Positions 7,642 to 16,304 of a DNA stretch of 64,000 bases are shown piece by piece. This DNA is from Nitrososphaerota archaeon (lineage in GTDB: Archaea > Thermoproteota > Nitrososphaeria > Nitrososphaerales > JACPRH01), in the NCBI GenBank assembly GCA_016190055.1, contig JACPRH010000014.1, positions 38,108 to 102,107 on the forward strand, read 5' to 3'. How positions within the stretch are numbered: position 1 is the stretch's first letter; the number at the start of each line of letters is the position of its first letter. Both the position numbers and the translations under genes were made by a program. The notes beneath the pieces were generated by a model. The model saw nothing but the letters and a program-made list of their open reading frames with translations. It made no database searches and was not told the origin of the DNA.

Positions 7642-8340
7642 CTAGTCCAGAGACAGTGCGAGACGCCGCTTAAGCTCCTCCAAAGACCGCTCAACCTCCT
7701 TCTCCCGCACATTCAAACGCTCCGAAAGTGACACTACATCCAAAGCATCATCAGAGGTCATGAATGAATACAAGATACTTCGCTCAAGAGGATCCTCGAA
7801 GTTGGAGCGAACAGCATCGTGAACACGTCTTATCACAGTCTGCCTAAGCTTCAAAAGCGAAACCTTGTGCCGCTCCAGCTCCCCAACCCGCTCATCAAGC
7901 CTCTTGAGCATATCACGCGAAGACCTCAGAAAATCACTTAACTCCTGATCAGCTCCGTCAGATTCGTCGATCGCCTTAGGAGATGCCGCGTCTCTGAAGC
8001 TACGTTTCGCCTCATCCTGGTTAGGGGCAATGTCCCTCAACCTGATGCTGACATCATCCTCTGTAATCCCAATTGACATGTAGATGGAGCGGTTCAGCCG
8101 GTAATACTTCCTCTTCGGTGCCGGAAGATCACTCTTCGCACTATAGGGGCTGACGAAACCCGCTCTCTCAAGGAGCTCAAGATGCTTCAGAATCGCCTGC
8201 TGACTTATCCCGAGATCCCTAGAAAGCTGGATAAAGTAGCGGGGCTCTTGGGCAAGCAACAGCAGAATCCTGCGCCGAGTCTCATTACCTAGAAGATCAA
8301 GTATGCGGTACTCCTCATCCGAGGGCTCTTCGAACATCAA
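7642..8340 (-). CDS. ArsR-like winged-helix transcriptional regulator
   Basis: 232 residues. Residues ~8-75 form an ArsR-type winged helix (RILDLLGNETRRRILLLLAQEP ... LSRDLGISQQAILKHLELLERAGFV). A linker follows, then a helical region rich in Arg and Leu (residues ~130-180), and a second helix-turn-helix-like segment near the C-terminus (SLSERLNVREKEVERSLEELKRRL). It resembles archaeal stress regulators of the COG1777 kind. It lies upstream of the hsp20 gene on the same strand and downstream of htrA, all proteostasis-related, so control of those is a reasonable inference. Confidence 0.78.
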   Translation of the reverse strand: MMFEEPSDEEYRILDLLGNETRRRILLLLAQEPRYFIQLSRDLGISQQAILKHLELLERAGFVSPYSAKSDLPAPKRKYYRLNRSIYMSIGITEDDVSIRLRDIAPNQDEAKRSFRDAASPKAIDESDGADQELSDFLRSSRDMLKRLDERVGELERHKVSLLKLRQTVIRRVHDAVRSNFEDPLERSILYSFMTSDDALDVVSLSERLNVREKEVERSLEELKRRLALSLD

Positions 8341-8447
8341 TATTCCCTACTATTCAGCAGCTAATAAACTGTTATCCATTAATGTTACTAACCTAACGTG
8401 TGTAACCGCCCGCGCACTATCTAAGCGAATTAGCTGATGCTACATTG

Positions 8448-9629
8448 TTATCCTGCGGGCGGTGGCCTCACACCTAACACTACGCTAACAGACATTTCTT
8501 TGCCGTCACGAATAATCTTCAAAGTCACTGTGTCGCCAGGACTCTTGTTCCGCTCGGTGTAGAGAAGAAGATCATTTAGATTCCGAGTGGTTACGCTGTC
8601 TATTCCTACAATTATATCGCCGCCTATAGGCACATTCTGCCCTCCGATATTCGCCTGACGATCGCTCCCCTTGAGCCCAGCCGTCGCAGCAGGACTATTA
8701 GGTAATACTGAAAGTACTAGGAAGCCCTTCGCCTCAGGCAGATTCATAGCCTTAGCTACATCAGCAGTCATATCCACACCTTGAATACCAACCCAAGGAT
8801 GATTGTATGAACCAGTCTTGATAATAGAGTCTGCAATACGCCTAACAGTGTGCGAAGGAATAGCCAAGCCGACACCCTCCGACGCACCTGACTGAGAGAA
8901 GATTAACGTGTTGACGCCTACAACCTGCCCCTGCATATTCAACAATGGGCCGCCGGAGTTCCCCGGATTGACAGCCGCATCAGTTTGAACTAAATCTATC
9001 AACAAATATCCGCCAGTACCAGTGGTGCTTCTGCCAAGCTGACTGACTATGCCCAGAGTCATCGATCCGCTGAGGCCAAAGGGGTTACCAATAGCCGCTA
9101 CCTGCTCTCCGACTTGAAGTGCGCTGGAATTCCCCAAAGGGACAGGCTTCAAAGCATGCGATTGATTAGTAATACTTAGAACCGCCAAATCACCATATAT
9201 ATCTGTACCAACCAGTTTCGCAGACACGATTGTCCCATCAAGAAAGGTCACCGAAATGCTCTGCTGACCAGCTACAACGTGATTGTTAGTGATAATATGT
9301 CCCAAATTATCGTAGAGGAAGCCTGATCCTTGAGCTGACCCGTTAGGAGTGGTTACAAGTATCGCGACTACCGAACCCTCAACCTTCTTGAACAGGTCAA
9401 CAGGAGACAGAGTGCCTTCTCCGCTCAAGGTTGTTGTCACAGTCGTGGTGGCAACAACTGTAGTCACAGTAACTGATTGAGTTGAAGAAACAGTGCTTAC
9501 GCTACTGTTGCCGCCTCCAATCAAGGGGGTTCCGCCCTGCATATTGAGAACGCTAGGGCCAAGTAGAAAGCTGACTGCAAGAATTATAACAAGAACGACG
9601 ATTAGCGCAAGAAGACCTTTAGAAGCCAT
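8448..9629 (-). CDS. HtrA/DegP-like membrane-anchored serine protease with PDZ domain
   Basis: 393 residues. The N-terminal membrane anchor (~5-24) is followed by a Thr/Val/Ser-rich linker (~40-72), a trypsin-like S1C domain and a C-terminal PDZ domain (~285-390). The catalytic triad is visible: His117 in NNHVVAG, Asp147 in GDLAVL and Ser225 in GNSGGPL. The protease would act outside the membrane on damaged surface proteins. Its start lies 11 bases from the divergent PLD-like gene. Confidence 0.9.
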   Translation of the reverse strand: MASKGLLALIVVLVIILAVSFLLGPSVLNMQGGTPLIGGGNSSVSTVSSTQSVTVTTVVATTTVTTTLSGEGTLSPVDLFKKVEGSVVAILVTTPNGSAQGSGFLYDNLGHIITNNHVVAGQQSISVTFLDGTIVSAKLVGTDIYGDLAVLSITNQSHALKPVPLGNSSALQVGEQVAAIGNPFGLSGSMTLGIVSQLGRSTTGTGGYLLIDLVQTDAAVNPGNSGGPLLNMQGQVVGVNTLIFSQSGASEGVGLAIPSHTVRRIADSIIKTGSYNHPWVGIQGVDMTADVAKAMNLPEAKGFLVLSVLPNSPAATAGLKGSDRQANIGGQNVPIGGDIIVGIDSVTTRNLNDLLLYTERNKSPGDTVTLKIIRDGKEMSVSVVLGVRPPPAG

Positions 9630-9640
9630 ACTAGTCTACT

Positions 9641-10465
9641 TTGTACGTAGTAAGTATAGAAAGAAAAGGGTTTCGCAGCATAAGCAAAAATCGGGGAATG
9701 TTTTTTAGGCGAACTAATGTCTTAACGACTGTGATTACAGTAGAGTTCAGCTTGCTACTTGTGGAGTTGATTCTGCTGATAGTTACTGTGATATTGCTTG
9801 TAATGAACCTCAGAGAAGAGAAGGGGCGGCAAGACCTCATCAAGGAAGTGGGGCGCGCTACAAAGGTTCTAACAAGGCAGGAGTACTTCAACGAGGTTAT
9901 CCGCAGCTACCACGACGCTAAAAAATCAATTTTCGGCTGCGTCACAGGAAGCCCACCGGATGGTGAGGAGGAGGGAGAGATGATTGATACGATTGTGAAG
10001 CACATTCGAGATCTCACGAAGGAAGGAGTCAAAATCACATTCATGATACCGAAGTTCACAGACCGACTTCACATCGGATACAGGTACAGCCAAGCCGGTG
10101 CAGAGGTTTTCTACAACAACTGCGCCCTAGTAAATGACGCTCGCTACATGGTGATAGACGACCGCTTCGTCCTCATAGGTGTACCTGAGAAGGTCGGAGA
10201 GAACGAACCTACGAAAAAGGGATACCGAATACCATCTATCGGCATCTCCGCCATCATAAGAGAACATTATGATCAATGCGCAAACAGCAAGTTCACCGCC
10301 ACCTACGAAGAATACGTGAAAGAGATTATTCAAGAGATGAAGCGGATCAAACCTGAACTGGACTTCGAACCAGTCGCCCGAGAACTACAGATCCCCATCG
10401 GTGAACTAAAACGAATAGACACACTCAACATAACTCCAAAGCCCACCCTGAAGGTCAATATCTAA
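9641..10465 (+). CDS. membrane-anchored phospholipase-D-like protein, probably catalytically inactive
   Basis: 274 residues. A transmembrane helix at ~35-58 is followed by a PLD-like domain. The segment DARYMVIDDRFVLIGVPE aligns with the PLD active-site region HxK...DD....G, but the His-Lys pair is missing. It therefore looks like a non-catalytic PLD-like sensor or binding domain, similar in style to the effector domain of TrmB regulators. An in-frame ATG at 9698 (20th codon) would move the start away from the divergent htrA start and is equally plausible. Function unknown. Confidence 0.55.
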   Translation: MYVVSIERKGFRSISKNRGMFFRRTNVLTTVITVEFSLLLVELILLIVTVILLVMNLREEKGRQDLIKEVGRATKVLTRQEYFNEVIRSYHDAKKSIFGCVTGSPPDGEEEGEMIDTIVKHIRDLTKEGVKITFMIPKFTDRLHIGYRYSQAGAEVFYNNCALVNDARYMVIDDRFVLIGVPEKVGENEPTKKGYRIPSIGISAIIREHYDQCANSKFTATYEEYVKEIIQEMKRIKPELDFEPVARELQIPIGELKRIDTLNITPKPTLKVNI

Positions 10466-10500
10466 CCAAGTTTCTTGCTCACCTAAAGACAGAAAATACG

Positions 10501-10514
10501 GGAGCCCGGGCTCC
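10501..10514. terminator. GC-rich palindrome between convergent genes
   Basis: GGAGCCCGGGCTCC is a perfect 14-base palindrome that can form a 5-bp hairpin. It lies between the 3' ends of the PLD-like gene and the copper ATPase gene, a position suited to transcript 3'-end processing. No T-run is attached. Confidence 0.3.
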
Positions 10515-10577
10515 GCGTAACTAACGCAGCGCCTGACAACCTACTGATTTGATTTGTTGATTGTCAAGCCCTTTAGT

Positions 10578-12833
10578 TTACGCGTATTTGCCCGGGTTCT
10601 TGTCGAACTCAGCCTTGCAGCCAGAGCTACAGAAGTAGTACGTCTTTCCTTTGTAGTTTGATTGTATGGCTTTGGGGCTTTCTTTTACCGTCATCTTACA
10701 GACGGGATCGACTGCCATCTTCTCCTCACTCACCTCCTTAATCTTCCTCGTTTTATGCGATAAGCGTCCCTTCCAGCGTTTAGGGTTGAACCGCCTCAGC
10801 GTCAAAGAGTTTGTAACGACTGTGACTGAACTGAGAGCCATCGCGACCGCCGCTAAAACAGGGTTCATGAAACCGGTTGCAGCCACAGGGATCAGCCCGA
10901 CATTATAGATGAACGCCCAGAAGAGGTTCTGCTTTATCTTGCTCATCGTCGACTGGCTCAGCTTAATGGCGGTAGCCACATCTCTTAGATCATCTTTGAT
11001 TAGGACGATGCCTCCTGTTTCGACCGCGACATCTGTTCCGCTCCCGATTGCGATGCCTACATCGGCCTGTGCGAGAGCAGGAGCATCGTTTATTCCGTCG
11101 CCCACCATCGCGACGATTTTGCCTTCCTCCTGAATCTCCTTAATGACATTCGCTTTATCGGCTGGAAGAACGTTAGCAATCACTCTGCTGACGCCGACCT
11201 GCTGCGCAATAGCCATCGCGGTCTTCTCGTTATCCCCGGTCAGCATAACCACCTCGATCCCCATCTTCTTCAAATCTTCAACAGCCTCTCTGGACGACTC
11301 CTTCACAGTATCAGCCACAGCGATTAGCCCGATCGGGCGGCTGTCAACCACCTCGATCATAACGGTCTTACCTTCATCTTCTAGGGAGGAGATTTTCTCT
11401 TCAAACGGCTGCAGATCAATGCCTGCCTCAGACATCAGCCTGCGGTTTCCGAGAAGCACTTGGCGTTTCTCCAAGACCACTTTAACGCCTTGGCCTGAAA
11501 CGGCCTCGAACTCAGATGGCTTACCTATCTTGACGCCTCGCGCCTTACTGTAGCGAATAACCGCTTCAGCTAAGGGATGTTCAGAACCCTTCTCAGCGCT
11601 AGCGGCGAGACGAACAATCTCATCCTCGCTTACATTGTCAAGCGGAACCAGATCTGTAACAGAGGGTTCACCTTTCGTTATGGTGCCTGTTTTGTCGAAA
11701 ACAATAATGCTAACTTGATAGGCTTTCTCAAGCTGCTCACCACCCTTCAGCAGAATACCGTTCTCCGCACCCCTACCTGTCCCGACGACTATCGCAGCAG
11801 GAGTGGCTAGTCCGAGCGCACAGGGACAGGCAATAATCAGGACTGCAATAAGAGCCGTGAAGGCATGAGTGAAGGTTGAGCCCGCGATGAAGAGCCATCC
11901 CAAGAAGGAGCCGAGAGCCACCAGCACAACCACCGGGACGAAGAAAGAGGAAACCCTGTCCGCAATACGCTCAATCGGTGCACGAGCAGCCTGAGCCTCC
12001 TCGACAAGCTTCACGATTTGAGACAGCGTCGTATCCGCGCCGACCTTAGAGGCGGTGATAGTGAGGAGACCAGTCTTGTTAATTGTAGATCCAATAACTT
12101 GGGCTCCAACTGTCTTCTCAACCGGAATACTTTCGCCGGTAATCATCGACTCATCAACAGTCGAGTGACCCTCGGCTACAACTCCGTCGACCGGAATCTT
12201 CCCACCCGGTTTAACAACCACAATATTTCCGACCTTGACCTCTTCAACAGGAATTTCAATCTCCTCACCGCTAGCGCGTATGACGGTAGCCATCTTAGGC
12301 TGCAGCCCGAGGAGCTTCCGAACAGCGTCGGAGGCGCGGCCCTTCACATAATGTTCCAGCAGCTTCCCAAGTGAGATAAAGGCGATGATAAGAGCCGCAG
12401 TGTCATAGTAGACCTCTTGAGTGGCGAAGAAGCTCGGGAGGAAAGTGACGAGAGCACTGTAACCCCAAGCCGCCGAGGTGCCTATGGCGATGAGCGTATC
12501 CATGTTGGCAGATCGGGCTTTAATCGCGTGATACATTCCTTGGTAGAACCTGAAGCCGGCGATGAACTGGACAGGCGTGGCTAGGAGGAAGAGCAGGAGG
12601 TTCTGTGGAACGGCTCCGAGCGGAAGCATTACCCAGGAGAAGATTAGGGCGGGAACGCCGAGGATGAAACTCATAGCGGTGTAGATCTTCAGGTCGTGCA
12701 TCTCCTTCTCTGGTCGCGTGAAGGTCTCAAGGCAGGTTTTGCTGCAGAAGTAGTAGGTGGTTCCTCTCACCTCAGCCTTCAGCGCCTGCTCGGACTCTTC
12801 GACGAACATTCCGCAGACAGGATCTTTTGCCAA
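10578..12833 (-). CDS. copA: copper-transporting P1B-type ATPase with YHS domains at both ends
   Basis: 751 residues. An N-terminal YHS/TRASH-like domain (DPVCGMFV, C7, C30, C34) replaces the usual HMA metal domain. Then come membrane helices, the actuator TGES motif (MITGESIPV), the metal site C336-P-C338 ([12 protein letters not shown]), the phosphorylated D380 in DKTGT, and the hinge GDGINDAP. A second YHS domain ([11 protein letters not shown] ... FCSSGC) ends the protein. The CPC motif means Cu+ export. It is divergent from an Lrp-TRASH regulator, the standard archaeal copper arrangement. The two-ended YHS layout is unusual. Confidence 0.9.
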   Translation of the reverse strand: MAKDPVCGMFVEESEQALKAEVRGTTYYFCSKTCLETFTRPEKEMHDLKIYTAMSFILGVPALIFSWVMLPLGAVPQNLLLFLLATPVQFIAGFRFYQGMYHAIKARSANMDTLIAIGTSAAWGYSALVTFLPSFFATQEVYYDTAALIIAFISLGKLLEHYVKGRASDAVRKLLGLQPKMATVIRASGEEIEIPVEEVKVGNIVVVKPGGKIPVDGVVAEGHSTVDESMITGESIPVEKTVGAQVIGSTINKTGLLTITASKVGADTTLSQIVKLVEEAQAARAPIERIADRVSSFFVPVVVLVALGSFLGWLFIAGSTFTHAFTALIAVLIIACPCALGLATPAAIVVGTGRGAENGILLKGGEQLEKAYQVSIIVFDKTGTITKGEPSVTDLVPLDNVSEDEIVRLAASAEKGSEHPLAEAVIRYSKARGVKIGKPSEFEAVSGQGVKVVLEKRQVLLGNRRLMSEAGIDLQPFEEKISSLEDEGKTVMIEVVDSRPIGLIAVADTVKESSREAVEDLKKMGIEVVMLTGDNEKTAMAIAQQVGVSRVIANVLPADKANVIKEIQEEGKIVAMVGDGINDAPALAQADVGIAIGSGTDVAVETGGIVLIKDDLRDVATAIKLSQSTMSKIKQNLFWAFIYNVGLIPVAATGFMNPVLAAVAMALSSVTVVTNSLTLRRFNPKRWKGRLSHKTRKIKEVSEEKMAVDPVCKMTVKESPKAIQSNYKGKTYYFCSSGCKAEFDKNPGKYA

Positions 12834-12917
12834 GATAGCTTCCCCTCCTCACCTAAGGTAGAAACTGGATAGGTTTAGAGATTTCTCGTAACGTTTGAAA
12901 AACAATCGGCATGCAAG

Positions 12918-12933
12918 CTTTACAAACGTAAAG
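12918..12933. promoter_or_regulatory. candidate copper operator between copA and its regulator
   Basis: CTTTAC-AAAC-GTAAAG is a perfect inverted repeat with 6-base arms. It directly abuts the TATA-like AGTTTATC (12932-12939) of the regulator gene. A related half site, ACGTTTG at 12891-12897, is the inverse of CAAACGT at 12923-12929, toward copA. Confidence 0.5.
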
Positions 12934-12963
12934 TTTATCTCCTTAGAATGTATCAAGCAGCAT

Positions 12964-13608
12964 ATGCCTTTAACGCTCGACAGGATTGACGCAGCAATAC
13001 TGAAAGCGCTGAATGAGGACGGGAGACGATCGTACCGTCAGATCTCGAAGATGACCGGTGTCAGCACTCCAACAGTCGAGTCAAGAGTTCGACGAATGAT
13101 CGATATCGGACTCATCAAGAAGATTTCCCCGGTCTTCGACCCAGATAAAGTAATGGAGGGCTTAACTGCACTGGTGACCTTCCGGGTCGAAGATGCGACT
13201 CTTTCAGAGACCGCGGCGAAACTCGCAGAGGCGGAGGAGGTTAGAAGTGCCTTCATGACAACCGGCGGAAGCAACCTAATGCTTAGATTAGTACTGAACA
13301 ACGCGAAGGAGCTCCAGGACTTCATCTCATCAAGAACCAGAGAGCTCGGCAACCTACAGGTGATCTCCAGCCAAATCATCACCAAAACTGTGAAAGATGA
13401 GCAGGGCGTTATCATCAGGAGCGGCCTCGGCGTGCCAGTCACCTGCGACTACTGCAGCGGCGAAGTCACAGGCAAACCGTTTAAACTCAAAGTAGGCTAC
13501 GGTGAACGATACTTCTGCTGCAAAACCTGCCTCGCATCCTACAAGGAGAAGTACGGCTCACGCATTCGTTCTCTCGCAAAACAGCAACCGCATCTACACA
13601 GTAGCTGA
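12964..13608 (+). CDS. copT: Lrp/AsnC-type copper-responsive regulator with TRASH domain
   Basis: 214 residues from the preferred ATG. Residues ~5-55 form an Lrp/AsnC HTH ([34 protein letters not shown]), an AsnC-like alpha/beta domain follows, then a C-terminal TRASH zinc/copper domain with C164-x20-C185-x3-C189. This is the architecture of archaeal copper regulators (CopT/CopR). It is divergent from the copper ATPase, with an inverted repeat between them. An upstream TTG (12895) would extend it by 23 residues, but the TATA box at 12932 makes the ATG at 12964 the natural leaderless start. It overlaps the convergent methyltransferase gene by 15 bases. Confidence 0.85.
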   Translation: MPLTLDRIDAAILKALNEDGRRSYRQISKMTGVSTPTVESRVRRMIDIGLIKKISPVFDPDKVMEGLTALVTFRVEDATLSETAAKLAEAEEVRSAFMTTGGSNLMLRLVLNNAKELQDFISSRTRELGNLQVISSQIITKTVKDEQGVIIRSGLGVPVTCDYCSGEVTGKPFKLKVGYGERYFCCKTCLASYKEKYGSRIRSLAKQQPHLHSS

Positions 13609-14469
13609 AGATGCTTCAGCCCGTAGCTTCGCAGCCGCCTCATCCAAGTAGTTTTTGTCGATATCAAAACCTATGAAGGAGACGCCTAGCCGCATCGAAG
13701 CAACAGCAGTAGAGCCTATTCCGAGGAACGGGTCCAGAACCAGTAGATTGTCGCGCAGACCATGAAGCTTTATGCACATCTCAGGTAGCCTAATGGGGAA
13801 GGTTGACGGGTGCGGCCTCTCGCTTCTACGCTGAATTGTTTCGTAAGGAATAAACCAGGTGTTTCCTCGGTCTCGTAGATCCTCCTTAGCCCGTTTCCAG
13901 CGGCCGATGTTCGTCTTATCTTGATACGGGACACCAACAGCCAGCTTCTCCAGCTTCACATCGCCGGACCTTGTGAAGTGAAAGATGTACTCATGGCAGT
14001 CGTTCAGGAAGCGGCTGCTCACAATCGGTTTGAAGTGACCTACTGCAATGTCTCCCGTTATGTTAGGGTAGCTGCCTGCGTCAGATTTACCAATAGCGAT
14101 TGATTTGACCCAGTGAACCACGTTTTGTAGAACAAAATGTTTCCGCAGAGTCTGCGCAACATCCCAAGCTATCCATTGATCACGCGGAGTATTTCCGACG
14201 TTAAGGAAAAAGGAACCATCCTTCGTTAAAACTCGTTTGACGCAAACAGCAACATCACCCATCCATCGAAGGTAATCTTCTCTTGGAAGCTCATCTCGAT
14301 GCGTCGAGTAACGTATACCGATATTGTAAGGAGGCGAAGTGACCACAACATTCACCGAGCTGGCCTTCAGATGCTGCTTCATCCCTGAAACACAATCCTG
14401 AAGATACAGCTTAGCCGTATTACCTCGGCCGCCTCTGACAACTGTGTAAGTTGAACTGCGCGAACTCAA
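13594..14469 (-). CDS. orphan DNA methyltransferase, beta-class (N4-cytosine or N6-adenine)
   Basis: 291 residues. The catalytic motif TSPPYNIG is at 44-51, near the N-terminus, and the SAM-binding motif DPFLGIGST is near the C-terminus. This order is the beta class. A central region ([25 protein letters not shown]) is typical of SPPY-type N4-mC enzymes. No restriction endonuclease is adjacent, so it is an orphan modification enzyme. It converges with the copper regulator. Confidence 0.85.
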   Translation of the reverse strand: MSSRSSTYTVVRGGRGNTAKLYLQDCVSGMKQHLKASSVNVVVTSPPYNIGIRYSTHRDELPREDYLRWMGDVAVCVKRVLTKDGSFFLNVGNTPRDQWIAWDVAQTLRKHFVLQNVVHWVKSIAIGKSDAGSYPNITGDIAVGHFKPIVSSRFLNDCHEYIFHFTRSGDVKLEKLAVGVPYQDKTNIGRWKRAKEDLRDRGNTWFIPYETIQRRSERPHPSTFPIRLPEMCIKLHGLRDNLLVLDPFLGIGSTAVASMRLGVSFIGFDIDKNYLDEAAAKLRAEASSATV

Positions 14470-14495
14470 CCGGTGTGTCTCACCTAACTAACCAG

Positions 14496-15053
14496 CTAGT
14501 AGTCGACGCCTCGGACAGCGGGTACACCCTTTTCGAACGGATGTTTAACTGGCTTCATCTCAGTCACCAAATCAGCAGCCTCAATCACCTTCTGATCAGC
14601 ATTGTTCCCGGTAAGCACCAACGTTACCTGCGGAGGCCGAATACGGATAAGATCCAGCACATCTTTAAGCTCAAGAAGTGCCAGAGAAAGAGCATAATTA
14701 ATCTCGTCAAGTATCACAACCCGAAATTTGCCTGAGAGCATCTTTTCTCGACCTATTTCTAACGCCCGCCTCGCCGCAGCCCTATGCACCTCAAGAGACT
14801 TCTTACCGCCGGGAACACCCACAAAGCCTTCCCCAGCCACAATCAACTCAAAATTAGGAGCCAACCGCTTAATCCCCTCAATTTCCCCGGAGCGCAACGT
14901 GCCTTTAACGAACTGGACCATGCATACATGCCAATCATACCCGATAGCCCGGACAGCCAAACCTAGAGCAGCAGTAGTCTTTCCCTTCCCACCTCCGGTG
15001 TAAACAATAACCAGCCCATGGGTAGGAGGAGAAGCAGCAGAACACGTAGACAA
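14496..15053 (-). CDS. cobO: cob(I)alamin adenosyltransferase, CobO/CobA type
   Basis: 185 residues. The P-loop GGGKGKT is at 20-26, and VCMVQFVKG, VVILDEINYAL and LVLTGNNA follow in the order of the CobA/BtuR family. It adenosylates corrinoids in B12 synthesis or salvage using ATP. It lies 3 bases downstream of the DUF4443 gene and is likely cotranscribed with it. Confidence 0.92.
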   Translation of the reverse strand: MSTCSAASPPTHGLVIVYTGGGKGKTTAALGLAVRAIGYDWHVCMVQFVKGTLRSGEIEGIKRLAPNFELIVAGEGFVGVPGGKKSLEVHRAAARRALEIGREKMLSGKFRVVILDEINYALSLALLELKDVLDLIRIRPPQVTLVLTGNNADQKVIEAADLVTEMKPVKHPFEKGVPAVRGVDY

Positions 15054-15056
15054 TTC

Positions 15057-15686
15057 TTAGGCCTTCTCCAACAGGGCTAATGCTCCAGCTAACGCACCGT
15101 AAAGAGCTGTATCAGCATCATCTGCGCTGCTGACCACGATCACATCCCCGTTCTCTGGCTTGAACGTTGCCGCTAATCTATCCCAGACCTCGTCAGGATA
15201 GTCGTGAGCACAGTCCTGGCTCCCCATCGGTATCTCGAAATGACCATCTCTACAAATTAGTGTCGTCGCACCCTTTGCACCTACTCTAACCGCAGCGTCT
15301 CTCTGCTCAATCCCAAGTCGCAGACAATCAAACGCATTCTTGACTAGGGCGGCAGCATCACATCTAGCCACTGAGAGCCGGCCAGCATCCAACTGAGTAA
15401 TCAAAGGAATTTTTTCAACAATCTGCTGATATAATTTAAGCCCCTTCTCAGTAAGACGGCAGCCAGTGGGCTCAACAGTAAGAATCTTTTCTTTGTCAAG
15501 ATCATTAATGAGAGTCCGAACAGCGCCAGAACCTGTTCCAAGAAGACGAGCCAAGAGAGTTCGCCCCAAAACTGTCCTCTCCCCGATGAGCAGAATGGCT
15601 CTTATCATTTCGAGTTCGCTAAAGGTACGGCTCGGACCCTGAGGCTTTGTAGAAGATATACGTCTCAGAGTCTCAAGGAAAGCCAC
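15057..15686 (-). CDS. DUF4443 family HTH protein
   Basis: 209 residues. The N-terminal winged helix (residues ~25-75: EMIRAILLIGERTVLGRTLLARLLGTGSGAVRTLINDL) is followed by a DUF4443 domain (~85-209). The latter contains a GDVIVVSSADDADTALYGALAGALALL C-terminus, suggestive of small-molecule binding. Function unknown. The close spacing to cobO suggests a regulator of corrinoid or SAM-linked metabolism (inference). Confidence 0.75.
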   Translation of the reverse strand: MAFLETLRRISSTKPQGPSRTFSELEMIRAILLIGERTVLGRTLLARLLGTGSGAVRTLINDLDKEKILTVEPTGCRLTEKGLKLYQQIVEKIPLITQLDAGRLSVARCDAAALVKNAFDCLRLGIEQRDAAVRVGAKGATTLICRDGHFEIPMGSQDCAHDYPDEVWDRLAATFKPENGDVIVVSSADDADTALYGALAGALALLEKA

Positions 15687-15807
15687 TGTCCACTACACTC
15701 AATCTTCACGGAAAAGCTAAAGGTGTATTTGACACTTATCCCACCCAGATAGTTCCGCCACCTTAATGAGCCCTTGAACAGATGAATATTTAACACACTT
15801 TCAAGTA

Positions 15808-16110
15808 AAAACTACCGGGGATAATCTTGCAGCCAAAACCAATGCTTTCAACAAGCACTGCATATCCGAGCTTTGCTCCAAACAGATCCATTAGAACCGT
15901 AATTGGATTCTTATGCTCTTTTCATTGCTTTATAACCTCCCCCCTAGGCCGAGGCAAGCCCGCGTAATAGTATACTTTGTGAAGCATTGCAAATCTGTCT
16001 AGCATAGCAGAGCAGCATAGCGCTACTTGTATTGTAATATGTTTCTAAATACAAATGTTCAGAGCAGGCTCAAAAGTTCAAGATATATCTGCACAGAAGG
16101 GTTACATCTT
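15808..16110 (-). pseudogene. decayed copy A of an unknown gene (paired with 44640-44958)
   Basis: Read on the minus strand, this segment is clearly homologous at the DNA level to 44640-44958 on the plus strand. Shared blocks include CTTGTTGAAAGCATTG, GCAAGATTATCCCCGG, CTCGGCCTAGGGG and ACAGATTTGCA. Conceptual pieces read LDRFAMLHKV.YYAGL, then (after stops) HKNPITVLMDLFGAKLGYAV and LVESIGFGCKIIPG. In-frame stops show it no longer codes for a protein. I do not recognise the parent gene. Together with flanking AT-rich sequence it fills the 618-base gap 15687-16304, downstream of the decaheme cytochrome. Confidence 0.65.
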
Positions 16111-16304
16111 ATCAAATAACATCTAACAGATTCTACGTGCTTCTAACTCATCCTTTCTGCATTAACTTGCTATTCTAAGGCTGCACCGTCTTTAGAATTT
16201 ACTGAATTAGGCAGGGTAGATTGTAAGTGCGAGAATAATAATAAAAAGAGAAAGAAGGATGTTACAGGTTTCTATAACATCCTTTTGGTTATTTGCCTAT
16301 CAGT

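Noticed and set aside
11143..11553. 136-codon frame opposite the copper ATPase
   Set aside because: Shadow frame of copA; several similar frames line the same gene.
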